DNA from: Acidobacteriota bacterium
Lineage (GTDB): Bacteria > Acidobacteriota > Terriglobia > Terriglobales > Acidobacteriaceae
Length of the DNA stretch: 64,000 bases
Direction: 5' to 3'
Assembly: GCA_021792795.1 (NCBI GenBank)
Contig: JAJYUB010000011.1
Location: 1-64,000 of the forward strand
This document shows, one piece after another, positions 52,769 through 61,710 of the stretch. A model generated the notes under the pieces. The model was not told the DNA's origin, did no database searches, and worked only from the letters and a program-made list of their open reading frames with translations. Numbering within the stretch: position 1 is the first letter of the stretch; each line of letters opens with the position of its first letter. Position numbers and translations under genes: made by a program.

Positions 52769-54574
52769 ATGCAGCGACGGGATTTTTGCAAACTGATGGC
52801 AGCCGCGGCGGCAGCACGGGCTGTGCCGACGATTGGGCAAACCGGCGATGTGGCGCAATCGGCGGCATTCCATGCCCTCGATACCTACACCGAAGACTAT
52901 GCCGCGTTTTGCGCGACGCCCGCGGACCAGCGAGTGTTCTATGCCTACGAAGGCGGCGAGTTCATCCAGGATAAGCTCGACGAAAAAACATGGACACCGA
53001 CAGGCTGGGGCAAGCCGCCCAATCTGCCCATTCCCGGCGGTTCCTGGGACGGCGTGCCCATGAATTCTCCCATTCCCGACCTTAGCGGCGAGGGGCCCTA
53101 CAAGCCCACGTGGAATTCCTTATTGCAGTATGACGCGCCGGAATGGTATCGCGACGCCAAGTTCGGCATCTGGGCCCATTGGAGTCCGCAATGCGTGCCG
53201 GAAGCGGGCGACTGGTACGGGCGCAACATGTACATGCAGGGTTCCCCCCAAAACAAATATCACCTGCAGCACTATGGCGATCCTTCCCGGTTTGGATACA
53301 AAGACCTGTGTCCGCAGTGGACGCTGCTCAACTGGGACCCGGATGCGTTGATTGAGCGTTACAAAAAAGCGGGCGCAAAATTCTTCATCGCGCTTGCCAA
53401 TCATCACGACAGTTTCGATACCTGGAACTCGAAGCATCAGCCCTGGAATGCGCAGAACATCGGCCCGCATCGCGATGTTGTCGGCGTCTGGGCCGCAGCC
53501 GCGCGCAAACAGGGACTTCGACTCGGCGTCACCGTGCACCAGGCCCGCAATTGGTGGTGGTTTCAGACCTCCCACGGAGCCGATAAAACCGGACCGCTCG
53601 CAGGCGTCCCCTACGACGGCGATCTGACCTCGGCCGAGGGCAAGGACCAGTGGTGGCAGGGACTGGATCCGCAGCGCCTGTACGGCGCCAAACATCCCCT
53701 CAACGCATTGCCTGACATCTCTTATGTAAAGAATTTCTATGACCGCACCCGCGACCTGATCGATCAGCACGACCCCGACCTGCTCTACTTCGACAATCCG
53801 CTGTTTCCGCTGGGTTGGGGCGGCATGAACATCGCCTCGTATTTCTACAACCGCAACTTGCAGACCCACGGCGGCAAAATGGAGGCGGTCACCACCATCA
53901 AGGAGGTGCCCGATCGCCTGGCCAAAGCCGTCGTCGCCGATTACGAACGCGGCCTCACCAGCAAGATCATGCCGTACCCCTGGCAGTCGGAAACCTGTAT
54001 TGGAGATTGGCATTACAATCGCGCGCTGTTCGATAAGCCTGGAGAATATGGCGGCTATCTGCAGCCTCGCGACGTGATTCACTGGATGATCGATACGGTC
54101 AGCAAGAACGGCACCTTCATCCTGAACATCCCAGGCAAGCCCGACGGCACCATCGATCGCAAGGAGATCGCCGTGCTGGACGGAATCACAGCCTGGATGC
54201 AAGTGAACGGCGAGGCGATCTACGCTACCCGGCCATGGAAACTCTATGGCGAAGGGCCGGACATGGTGAAAAGCGGATCGTTCCAGGGCGCCAGCATCAA
54301 CAAGCTGAATGCGAAGGACATCCGTTTTACCTGCAACAAAACCAATACTGCGATCTACGCGATTGCCCTCGGCTGGCCGGTTGGGGAGTTCGTGATCCAG
54401 TCGCTGGGGACGGCGAGCGCCGCCCAGCCGGGAAAGATCGCGCACGTGCAACTGCTGGGCACCGGCGAAAAGCTGAAGTGGAAGCAGACCGCGGAGGGAT
54501 TGCGAGTGGAATTGCCGCGCGGCTATCAACCGGCTGCCGACTTCGCCGCGGCGCTGAAAGTGTCCCTTGCATAA
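52769..54574 (+). CDS. GH29 alpha-L-fucosidase, Tat-exported
   Basis: A 601-residue glycoside hydrolase of family GH29 that removes terminal alpha-L-fucose from glycans. It begins with a twin-arginine signal (QRRDFCKLMAAAAAARA), then the catalytic barrel: AKFGIWAHWSPQCVPE, FIALANHHDSFDTWNSKHQ, LRLGVTVHQARNWWWF and DPDLLYFDNPLFP with the nucleophile Asp342. A C-terminal beta-sandwich (about 490-601) follows. AAGGAG lies nine bases before the ATG at 52769; the first ATG (52760) overlaps that site. It should release fucose in the periplasm for fucP. The proposed acid/base residue cannot be placed without alignment. Confidence 0.92.
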   Translation: MQRRDFCKLMAAAAAARAVPTIGQTGDVAQSAAFHALDTYTEDYAAFCATPADQRVFYAYEGGEFIQDKLDEKTWTPTGWGKPPNLPIPGGSWDGVPMNSPIPDLSGEGPYKPTWNSLLQYDAPEWYRDAKFGIWAHWSPQCVPEAGDWYGRNMYMQGSPQNKYHLQHYGDPSRFGYKDLCPQWTLLNWDPDALIERYKKAGAKFFIALANHHDSFDTWNSKHQPWNAQNIGPHRDVVGVWAAAARKQGLRLGVTVHQARNWWWFQTSHGADKTGPLAGVPYDGDLTSAEGKDQWWQGLDPQRLYGAKHPLNALPDISYVKNFYDRTRDLIDQHDPDLLYFDNPLFPLGWGGMNIASYFYNRNLQTHGGKMEAVTTIKEVPDRLAKAVVADYERGLTSKIMPYPWQSETCIGDWHYNRALFDKPGEYGGYLQPRDVIHWMIDTVSKNGTFILNIPGKPDGTIDRKEIAVLDGITAWMQVNGEAIYATRPWKLYGEGPDMVKSGSFQGASINKLNAKDIRFTCNKTNTAIYAIALGWPVGEFVIQSLGTASAAQPGKIAHVQLLGTGEKLKWKQTAEGLRVELPRGYQPAADFAAALKVSLA

Positions 54575-54579
54575 ATTCG

Positions 54580-54595
54580 CGATCGATTTCGATCG
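54580..54595. repeat. Perfect palindrome between fucosidase and reductase genes
   Basis: CGATCGA-TT-TCGATCG has 7-bp arms, six bases after the fucosidase stop; a run of seven T follows about 15 bases later. It may attenuate or process the operon transcript. Confidence 0.5.
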
Positions 54596-54628
54596 ATTCA
54601 GGGATGACTTTTTTTGTAAGGCCTGGAT

Positions 54629-55672
54629 ATGCCGATGACATCTGACAGCCGACAAGCGCCCGCGGACGCTGTCGATCCCAACCTTGTCCCACAACGGACC
54701 CTCTATACGGGCGCCAAAATGCCCGCCATCGGTCTCGGCACCTTCGGGTCCGACCATATCTCCCATCAAGTGGTGGCGGAGACAGTCCTGGCCGCCGCCG
54801 AAGTTGGGTATCGGCATTTCGACTGCGCCTCGGTCTACGGCAACGAAGACCTGATCGGCCTTTCGTTCCAGAATATCTTGCGCGACGGCTTGCAACGCAA
54901 GCACCTCTGGATCACCTCCAAACTGTGGAACGACAAGCATGGCGAGGCGGATGTAATTGCCTCGTGCGAGAAATCGCTGCGCGACCTTCGCCTCGACTAC
55001 CTGGATTTGTACCTGGTGCATTGGCCCTTTCCCAACCATCATCCGCCAGGGTGCGATGTCAATGTACGGAACCCTCATGCGGTGCCCTACATCCACGAAA
55101 ACTACATGCGCACCTGGAGAAAAATGGAAGAGTTGGTGGACCGGGGGCTAGTGCGCCATATCGGGACATCGAACATGACGGTCCCAAAGATGAAACTGGT
55201 CCTACGAGATGCGCGCATCAAGCCGGCGGCGAATGAAATGGAGCTTCATCCCCACTTCCAGCAACCTGAATTCTTCCAATACCTGCTTGACAACGGAATT
55301 GCGCCCATCGGCTATTCTCCCATCGGCTCGCCGGGTCGGCCGGACCGCGACCGCACTCCGCAAGATACCTCGCCCACGGAAGATCCGGTCATTCTGAAGA
55401 TCGCCGCGCGGCTGGGCATTCACCCCGCAGTGGTGTGCCTCAAGTGGGCAGTGCAGCGCGGCCAGACGCCGATCCCATTTTCCGCCAATCGACGCAACTT
55501 GTTCGCCAACCTTCGCGGCGTTGTCGACGCGCCGTTGACAGCCGAGGACATGAAAGCCATCCAAGCCATCGATCGCAACTGCCGCCTGATCAAGGGACAG
55601 GTATTTCTCTGGAAAGATAATCAGTCCTGGGAAGATCTCTGGGACATCCACGGCGAGATCACTGCTCCGTGA
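54629..55672 (+). CDS. Aldo/keto reductase of the fucose cassette
   Basis: A 347-residue NAD(P)H-dependent oxidoreductase of the AKR superfamily. The catalytic tetrad segments are visible: YRHFDCASVYGNED (Asp, Tyr), WITSKLWNDKH (Lys) and DLYLVHWPF (His); the end PIPFSANRRNLFANL holds the cofactor phosphate contacts. In style it resembles AKR1-type aldose (xylose) reductases more than short bacterial galactose dehydrogenases. In the cassette it could reduce L-fucose to fucitol or oxidise it to the lactone; sequence alone does not decide. TAAGG lies seven bases before the ATG. It lies between GH29 and the zinc dehydrogenase. Confidence 0.88.
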   Translation: MPMTSDSRQAPADAVDPNLVPQRTLYTGAKMPAIGLGTFGSDHISHQVVAETVLAAAEVGYRHFDCASVYGNEDLIGLSFQNILRDGLQRKHLWITSKLWNDKHGEADVIASCEKSLRDLRLDYLDLYLVHWPFPNHHPPGCDVNVRNPHAVPYIHENYMRTWRKMEELVDRGLVRHIGTSNMTVPKMKLVLRDARIKPAANEMELHPHFQQPEFFQYLLDNGIAPIGYSPIGSPGRPDRDRTPQDTSPTEDPVILKIAARLGIHPAVVCLKWAVQRGQTPIPFSANRRNLFANLRGVVDAPLTAEDMKAIQAIDRNCRLIKGQVFLWKDNQSWEDLWDIHGEITAP

Positions 55673-55727
55673 TCGTCGCCTGCAACCTACCCCATGCAAT
55701 CCGTGAGGAACTGCGGAGACAGAACCG

Positions 55728-56786
55728 ATGAGCAAAACGATGAGAGCGGCCTACCTGCCGGGAAACAGCACCGTCGAGATGAGGACCGTACCGGTCCCCA
55801 CCCCGGGCCACGGCGAGGTCCTGCTCGCGGTGAAGGCTTCCACCATTTGCGGCTCGGACATCCGGTGCATTTATCACGAGCATTTGGGAAAGGGCCCGGA
55901 AGGCTATCGGGGCGTGATTGCCGGCCATGAGCCTGCCGGGCAGATTGTCGAGGCTGGCCCCGGCTGCCGCAGGTTCAAGACGGGCGACCGGGTGATTGTC
56001 TATCACATCTCGGGCTGCGGCGTATGCAATGATTGCCGCCGAGGATTCATGATTTCCTGTACCAGTCCAACCTATCGCCGCGCCTATGGATGGCAGCGCG
56101 ACGGCGGCATGGCCGAGTGCATGATCGCCGAAGAAAAGGACCTCATCCTGCTTCCCGACTCCCTGACCTATGCGGATGGGGCGCAGGTGGCGTGCGGGTT
56201 TGGCACCGTCTACGAGGGCCTGGAAAAGATCGGAATCAGCGGCAACGACGCCGTCCTGATCACGGGCCTGGGGCCGGTTGGCCTGGCCGCCGGCGCTCTC
56301 TGCCGCAAGCTTGGCGCGCAGAAAATCATCGGCATCGACATCTCCCAGGAGCGTCTTGATTTGGCCCGCAAACTTGGACTCTGCGACGTCGTTCTCGCCT
56401 CCGGCCCCGACAATGTCACGCAAGTGCGCGACCTGACGGGAGGCAACGGCGTGGAGCGCGCCATCGAATGCTCGGGCCATGCCGAAGCCCGTGCCACGGC
56501 CATTCGCGCGACGCGCAAATGGGGAAAGATGGTGATGATTGGCGAAGGCGGAACGGTCAATTTCAATCCCTCACCCGACATCATTCACGATCAGAAGACG
56601 ATCTACGGCTCCTGGGTCACCTCCACCTGGCGGATGGAAGCACTTGTCGAGCGGCTGGTCCGCTGGGGACTGCACCCGGAAGATATCATCACCCACCGCT
56701 TCGCTCTGGAACAGGCGGACGAGGCCTATGCGTTGATGGCTTCGGGCCGCTGCGGCAAGGTTGCCGTCTGTCCAGGAAAGGAGTAG
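55728..56786 (+). CDS. Zinc-dependent medium-chain alcohol / polyol dehydrogenase
   Basis: A 352-residue MDR enzyme. The catalytic zinc cysteine is in ASTICGSDIRCIYHEHLG, and the GHEPAGQIVEAG segment supplies the His-Glu pair. The structural-zinc loop keeps three cysteines in HISGCGVCNDCRRG. The Rossmann signature GLGPVGLAAGALCRKLGAQ is followed by IGIDISQERLD, which suggests NAD. It resembles sorbitol/xylitol/threonine dehydrogenases. It would suit oxidation of a polyol or a keto-deoxy sugar acid in fucose use. It follows the reductase by 55 bp and precedes the FucU-like gene by 3 bp. Confidence 0.88.
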   Translation: MSKTMRAAYLPGNSTVEMRTVPVPTPGHGEVLLAVKASTICGSDIRCIYHEHLGKGPEGYRGVIAGHEPAGQIVEAGPGCRRFKTGDRVIVYHISGCGVCNDCRRGFMISCTSPTYRRAYGWQRDGGMAECMIAEEKDLILLPDSLTYADGAQVACGFGTVYEGLEKIGISGNDAVLITGLGPVGLAAGALCRKLGAQKIIGIDISQERLDLARKLGLCDVVLASGPDNVTQVRDLTGGNGVERAIECSGHAEARATAIRATRKWGKMVMIGEGGTVNFNPSPDIIHDQKTIYGSWVTSTWRMEALVERLVRWGLHPEDIITHRFALEQADEAYALMASGRCGKVAVCPGKE

Positions 56787-56789
56787 CCC

Positions 56790-57413
56790 ATGGCGCTCGC
56801 ATCTGGCAGTTCAGACCATCCGCACGACTGGGAACTGGAATTGACCCGAAGATTGCCGCTCTTCGGTCATCGCAATTGGATTGTGGTCGCCGACGCGTCC
56901 TACCCCGCTCAATCCAATCCAGGCATCGAAACCCTGGTGGCCTGCGCGGACCAGATGCAGGCGGTGCGCAAGGTATGGGCTGTGATCGCTGCCTGCAAAC
57001 ACATCCGCGCCAACATCTATACAGACTTGGAGTTGGGATTTGTCGAGGAGAACGATGCGCCTGGGATTGCCGAATATCGGCGGCAACTCAACGCCCTGCT
57101 GAATCGCTCAAACTGCCAGCAGCTTCCCCATCAGCAGATCATTGCCAAGCTCGACCAATGCGCGCAGATGTTCCGCATCCTGATCGTCAAGACGAATCTG
57201 ACAATTCCCTACACCTCCGTTTTCTTCGAACTCGACTGCGGCTACTGGTCCGCCGAGGCGGAACAACGCCTTCGCCAGGCCATGCTCCGAGGGCCAGCAC
57301 CCTCTGCCGGTTCAGGCAGTGCATTCGGGTGGAAAAATTGGTTCATTCCAATCTGGCCGGATCCATCGGAGGCGTGCTACGTGGTACTTGCGCTCCCACT
57401 TCGAGTGGCTTAG
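56790..57413 (+). CDS. Divergent FucU/RbsD-like protein with extended C-terminus
   Basis: A 207-residue protein with a FucU-like core. The GHRNWIVVADASYPAQSNPG stretch (His27, Asp35) mirrors the GHGDEIIFSDAHFPAHSMG of E. coli FucU, and FRILIVKTNLTIPYTSVFFE mirrors the conserved C-terminal strand. Between them is an insertion of about 20 residues, and the last 40 residues (from about 167) form a tail absent in FucU. The tail contains the right copy of the 37-bp repeat, so it may be acquired sequence. Probable role: anomerisation of fucose or a pathway intermediate in the cytoplasm. It starts 3 bp after the dehydrogenase. Confidence 0.7.
   Translation: MALASGSSDHPHDWELELTRRLPLFGHRNWIVVADASYPAQSNPGIETLVACADQMQAVRKVWAVIAACKHIRANIYTDLELGFVEENDAPGIAEYRRQLNALLNRSNCQQLPHQQIIAKLDQCAQMFRILIVKTNLTIPYTSVFFELDCGYWSAEAEQRLRQAMLRGPAPSAGSGSAFGWKNWFIPIWPDPSEACYVVLALPLRVA
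57331..57367. repeat. Right copy of the 37-bp imperfect direct repeat
   Basis: The second copy lies inside the tail of the FucU-like gene, 46 bp before its stop, and 4617 bp from the left copy. The two copies enclose the GH29, AKR, dehydrogenase and FucU-like genes. Differences change amino acids in that frame, so the conservation is at DNA level. Confidence 0.7.
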
Positions 57414-57416
57414 TCA

Positions 57417-57524
57417 CATTTCTCCTGACGCTGTAGAGCGGCGAAGATCGTTTCGTGCAGCCTCTCTTTAAGGAAAGGCTGCGTGGTGTTTTTTCCCCCA
57501 CGCTATACACCTTCAGGAGAAATG
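57417..57524 (+). terminator. Nested hairpin / terminator after the fucose operon
   Basis: The inner hairpin 57457-57482 (GCAGCCT / AGGCTGC plus partial inner pairing) is followed by GTGGTGTTTTTT, an intrinsic terminator shape. An outer 12-bp perfect inverted repeat encloses it: CATTTCTCCTGA (57417-57428) and TCAGGAGAAATG (57513-57524). Confidence 0.75.
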
Positions 57525-57604
57525 CTCTATTCAGATTCTCCTTGATGTGTGTTGGCGGCCCACCTCGAAGAGTTTCTGGGTGGACTCACAAATATGTCGA
57601 ACTT

Positions 57605-58375
57605 CTACTGCCTCCCCGGCAGAGCCGGGGGTTCTCCCGGTTGGAATAGACCCGGCAATTTTTCTCCAGCTTTGCCAAGGATGACGCGCGTGAATGCGTT
57701 CGCATTCAGGGGCGCCTCGGGACCGACGTAGTATGTGCGGGCTGGGGCCCCGCGACGCACTTTCGCCCAATGGACAAAGCTTGCCGCGGGATACACCGCG
57801 CCGGAAGTACCCACCGCCACCAGAATGGAACAGCGGTCGATCTCCTGCTGAATGCGCGTCATTTCCAACGGAATTTCTCCGAACCACACGATGTGCGGCC
57901 GCAAACGCGATCCGCACGCGCAAATGGGAATTTCACGGATGAAATTGTAACTGTGACTGTCCTCTATGATGGGAGCGCCGCAGTTTGCCTCGCAGCGGGA
58001 CTTGAAAAGCTCTCCGTGCATGTGGACCATATTGCGCGATCCGCTGCGCTCATGCAGATCGTCCACGTTTTGGGAACAAAGGAAAAAACGGTCGCCAATC
58101 CTTTTCTCCAGCTCCGCCAGCGCGTAGTGGGCAGCGTTCGGCTGGCCCGCCTGCGCTTCCCTTCTGCGCTGCGAATAGAATTGCCACACCAGTTCAGGGT
58201 TCGCCTCCCAGCCTTCCGGAGTGGCGACCGTCTCCACCCGATGCCCGGCCCACAAGCCGTTGCTGTCGCGGAAGGTCCTCAGTCCGCTCTCCGCGCTGAT
58301 GCCCGCTCCTGTGAGTACAAACACTCGGTCGCTCGCGGATATCTCAATCAAATCCTGGAAAGCTTCCGTTGCCAC
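57605..58375 (-). CDS. cobB: NAD-dependent protein deacylase, sirtuin (CobB type)
   Basis: A 256-residue Sir2 enzyme that removes acyl groups from lysines using NAD. Motifs: LTGAGISAESGLRTFRDSNG (NAD binding), QNVDDLHERSG with the neighbouring catalytic His in HMHGEL, and four zinc cysteines (KSRCEANCG; ICACGSRLRPH). The YSQR pattern in QFYSQRRREA matches the Tyr-x-x-Arg pair that lets class III sirtuins accept negatively charged acyl groups (succinyl, malonyl). Located next to an ETF and acyl-CoA dehydrogenase set, it could act on acyl-CoA-derived modifications. It is transcribed in the same direction as the FeS gene, with a 44-bp gap. Confidence 0.93.
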   Translation of the reverse strand: MATEAFQDLIEISASDRVFVLTGAGISAESGLRTFRDSNGLWAGHRVETVATPEGWEANPELVWQFYSQRRREAQAGQPNAAHYALAELEKRIGDRFFLCSQNVDDLHERSGSRNMVHMHGELFKSRCEANCGAPIIEDSHSYNFIREIPICACGSRLRPHIVWFGEIPLEMTRIQQEIDRCSILVAVGTSGAVYPAASFVHWAKVRRGAPARTYYVGPEAPLNANAFTRVILGKAGEKLPGLFQPGEPPALPGRQ

Positions 58376-58419
58376 GCGATTGCTCCGAATGTAAACCCTT
58401 CAATCAACCCGCCTGCGCG

Positions 58420-60717
58420 TTATGGCTTCGACCCATCCTTCGGCCTTGGCTGCCATTTCTTGCGCTCCGGCGCCACCGGAGTTGCCGACCCATCCGAAGA
58501 TGTTGCGGCCGCTCCCGGCTCCACAGCATCAGCCGATACCTTCTCCGAGGACTCAGGCTGACTGACGGCATGAGTTGCGGTCGCCTCGTCTCGACTCAGG
58601 ACCAAGGGTACCGCTGCGCCGCCAGGGTCCATTTCCGTATCGATCGATACATCGCCAACCCTCATGCCTTTTTTCTTTTGCACGCTCTCCAACAACAGCT
58701 CCGCGACATCCTTGATCGCAATTCCGTCGGCGTCGCTTTTCCCAGGCGTACTGCCCAGCATGCTCTTGCAGAACGGGCAGCCCACGGCCAGCGTCTTCGC
58801 GCTGGTGGCCGAACTCAGCCGCTGCTCCACTTCATGGAATCGGTTCTCTGAAACTCGCTCAGTGCCCGGCTCTTCTTCCTTCCAGAATTGAGCGCCGCCT
58901 GCGCCGCAACAAAATGCATTCTCGCGGCTGCGGTCCATTTCCAGCAATTCATTTCCCAGCACGCGCAATACATTTCTAGGCGCGTCATACACTCCGTTGT
59001 GCCGCCCCAGATAACATGGGTCGTGATATGTGATGCTCGCATCCAGCTTGCCTGCATCCAGCTTGCCGGTCGATACCAACGACTCCAGATACTGCGTGTG
59101 ATGCATCGCCGTATACGATCCGCCAATCTGCCGATACTCATTGCCGATCGCGTTCATGCAGTGCGGGCAACTCGCTACAATCAGTTTCGGCTTCACAGCA
59201 TTCAACGTGGCGACATTCTTCTCCGCCAATTCCCTGTACAACACTTCATTCCCGGCGCGGCGGGCGCTGTCGCCGGTGCAGCATTCCTTCTTTCCCAGCA
59301 CTGCGAAATTTACGCCCGCATAATTCAGCAACTGCACCAGGGCGCGTGCCGTCTTCTGCGCCTGCGGATCGTAACTCGCCGCACACCCCACCCAATAGAG
59401 GACATCCACGTCTGGATTTTCCTCTGTCGTCTTCACCGCCAGTCCCTGGGCCCAATCCATGCGCTTGTCGTGATTGATGCCCCACGGGTTCTTCGACCGC
59501 TCCATGCCGCGAAATGCGGCCTGCAGTTGCGGAGGAAATTTGCCTTCCATCATCACCTGGTTGCGGCGGATGTCGATGATGTCGAGCATCTGTTCATCCT
59601 GCACCGGGCACACCTGCATGCAGGCGCCGCACGTCGTACAGCCCCACGCTGCTTCTGTCGTCATCGCAAACTGCAGCAGAGGATGCGGGCTGGCCGTTCC
59701 AGTCTCGAATCCGGAACCGCTCCCCGACAGATGGTTCAGCTCCATCCGCTTGTTGATTTCGAGCGCCGCTGGACTCAGCGATTTTCCAGTGGCCGTGGCG
59801 GGGCAAACATCTTGGCAGCGATTGCACTGGATGCACGCATAGGCGTCCAGCAGTCGAGGCCACGCCAAGTCCTCCACACGCTTCGCGCCCATCTGAGGCG
59901 GCTCCGCGTCATCGTCTTCTGCCTCCATCGCAATTTCCACCAACGGTAGAACGCCCGAGCCGGGCCGCCGCGCGATGAAATATTTCACTGGAGCCATCAA
60001 GATATGCACGTGTTTGGTGTAAGGAAAATAGGCGAGGAATAGCAGCACGCTCCCCAGCGCTCCCCAATAGCCGAAGATGCGCCATGCGTACGCATTCTGC
60101 GGCGTAAAGAAATGAGAAATCAGCGTGGCGAACGGTTGAAATTTGTCGGGGCCACGCTGCGCCAGCCGCGCGCCTGCTCCAATGGCGCGGCTTCCCACGT
60201 GGAAAAGAATAAAGGCGGAAACTATAAGCGAGTCCCGGCTGATATATCCTCGCCGCACGTCCGGATGCAACAAGGTGTTTGCATTAAAACGAAAATCCCG
60301 GCGGGCAGGAAGAAAGAATCTGCGAATAACGAGCGCAACCACTCCCACCAACACCAGGAAACTCAGGATGTCGGCCAACAAGTTATAGACTGCGCCCGGG
60401 CTCGTGCTTGAGGAAAAGTCGAAGGACGTGTAACCCGCGATTGCGTCCACAGCATTCACCAGAATGTAGAAGACGAACCCATAAAAAATAAATGCGTGGA
60501 ATGTGCTGACAATCGTTCTCTTCTGAAATGTCCGCGCCTGGCTGAGTGTGGTACGAAGCGCATACCGGAATCGCTGAAGGATGCGATCGGTTCGAACATC
60601 GCGATCGGGCTGCCCACGTCGGATGCGCAGATACAGACGATAGAAGCCATGCACTCCCCACGCCATGGTCGCCATCGCGAACAGCAGGAACACATACTTC
60701 TGAGAAAGTGGAAGCAT
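58420..60717 (-). CDS. Membrane FeS oxidoreductase linked to electron-transfer flavoprotein
   Basis: A 765-residue protein. The N-terminal third (about 1-260) contains several transmembrane helices of the nitrate-reductase-gamma-like (cytochrome b-type) kind. Two [4Fe-4S] motifs follow: CIQCNRCQDVCPATATG (about 294-310) and CTTCGACMQVCPVQDEQM (about 363-380). Two CCG (cysteine-rich) domains complete it: CPHCMNAIGNEY and CCGAGGAQFWKEEE. It is expected to pass electrons from ETF to the quinone pool, replacing ETF-quinone oxidoreductase. A low-complexity tail of about 60 residues ends it. Gene order etfB-etfA-this gene supports the link. Confidence 0.88.
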   Translation of the reverse strand: MLPLSQKYVFLLFAMATMAWGVHGFYRLYLRIRRGQPDRDVRTDRILQRFRYALRTTLSQARTFQKRTIVSTFHAFIFYGFVFYILVNAVDAIAGYTSFDFSSSTSPGAVYNLLADILSFLVLVGVVALVIRRFFLPARRDFRFNANTLLHPDVRRGYISRDSLIVSAFILFHVGSRAIGAGARLAQRGPDKFQPFATLISHFFTPQNAYAWRIFGYWGALGSVLLFLAYFPYTKHVHILMAPVKYFIARRPGSGVLPLVEIAMEAEDDDAEPPQMGAKRVEDLAWPRLLDAYACIQCNRCQDVCPATATGKSLSPAALEINKRMELNHLSGSGSGFETGTASPHPLLQFAMTTEAAWGCTTCGACMQVCPVQDEQMLDIIDIRRNQVMMEGKFPPQLQAAFRGMERSKNPWGINHDKRMDWAQGLAVKTTEENPDVDVLYWVGCAASYDPQAQKTARALVQLLNYAGVNFAVLGKKECCTGDSARRAGNEVLYRELAEKNVATLNAVKPKLIVASCPHCMNAIGNEYRQIGGSYTAMHHTQYLESLVSTGKLDAGKLDASITYHDPCYLGRHNGVYDAPRNVLRVLGNELLEMDRSRENAFCCGAGGAQFWKEEEPGTERVSENRFHEVEQRLSSATSAKTLAVGCPFCKSMLGSTPGKSDADGIAIKDVAELLLESVQKKKGMRVGDVSIDTEMDPGGAAVPLVLSRDEATATHAVSQPESSEKVSADAVEPGAAATSSDGSATPVAPERKKWQPRPKDGSKP

Positions 60718-60759
60718 CCAAACACGCCTCGAAACTAGGATGTGTACGACCCGGCAGGG

Positions 60760-61710
60760 CTATTTGCGGATTGCAGCAATCATCGCGGGAACGATCTGGT
60801 TTACGTCGCCGACAATGCCGTAGTCCGCCACTTGAAAAATCGGCGCATCCGCGTCCTTATTGATGGCGACAATGCACTTGCTTTTTCCCATGCCGGAAAG
60901 ATGCTGCACCGCGCCGGAGATGCCAATGGCAATATACGCTTTCGGCTGTACGGTCTTTCCGGTCTGCCCAACTTGCTCAGAATACGGCCGCCAACCTGTA
61001 TCCACAATTGCCCGCGTTGCGCCAACAGCAGCGCCAAGCACGTCCGCCAATCCCTCGACAAGAGTGCGAAAGCCTTCCGCACTGCCCACGCCGCGCCCGC
61101 CGGCCACCACAATCTCCGCCTCGGCCAGCGAAATGCAAGCGGCCTTTTCCAGCGATTTGCCGGTGATTTGTACGCGCCGTTCCGGCAGCGTCAGCTCAAC
61201 ATCGAACTGCTCGGCTGCTTGTGTACCCGGCGCGACTGCGGCAAACGCCGCTTGCTTCGGAGTGATAACGACGACCGGCGCGTCCGCTGCCACTTTCTCC
61301 GTGACCCGCGCCAGAAACGTGTATCGTTCCGCCGAGATGGCCCCCTCAGTAGAGGTGACTCTGACAACATCCTCCAGCAGCGGCGCGTCCAGCTTCACAG
61401 CCACGCGCGGGCTGTACTCGCGCCCGTTTCGGCTGCCGCCAATCAGGACCACATGCGCTTCCCCCTCGCTCGCGATCTGTGCAACCGCAGCTGACCATAC
61501 TTCCGGATCGTACTGCTCCAGGTCGATGTGGTCCGCCACCAACACCTGATCGACCAGCAGCGCCACTTCATTCGCAACGGCGGCAATTCCAGCTCCTAGC
61601 ACCAGCGCGGTCACCGGACCTTCCCTGCCCAGTGCGCGCGCGCACGTCGCCATCTCATACGTGCTCTTGCTGGCCTTTCCGTTCGCGTGTTCCACAACCA
61701 TCAAGATCAT
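60760..61710 (-). CDS. etfA: Electron transfer flavoprotein alpha subunit
   Basis: A 316-residue subunit that forms the FAD-containing heterodimer with etfB. The C-terminal FAD-binding motif reads [12 protein letters not shown] and [31 protein letters not shown] lies in the conserved adenosine region. Its ATG overlaps the etfB stop by four bases (ATGA). With the FeS protein next it should carry electrons from acyl-CoA dehydrogenases to the membrane. Confidence 0.95.
   Translation of the reverse strand: MILMVVEHANGKASKSTYEMATCARALGREGPVTALVLGAGIAAVANEVALLVDQVLVADHIDLEQYDPEVWSAAVAQIASEGEAHVVLIGGSRNGREYSPRVAVKLDAPLLEDVVRVTSTEGAISAERYTFLARVTEKVAADAPVVVITPKQAAFAAVAPGTQAAEQFDVELTLPERRVQITGKSLEKAACISLAEAEIVVAGGRGVGSAEGFRTLVEGLADVLGAAVGATRAIVDTGWRPYSEQVGQTGKTVQPKAYIAIGISGAVQHLSGMGKSKCIVAINKDADAPIFQVADYGIVGDVNQIVPAMIAAIRK

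Noticed and set aside
53120-55096. A 658-codon open frame on the minus strand opposite the fucosidase and reductase genes
   Set aside because: It is the complement of a well-supported GH29 and AKR pair, has no ribosome binding site and no recognisable domain; high GC makes such long antisense frames common.
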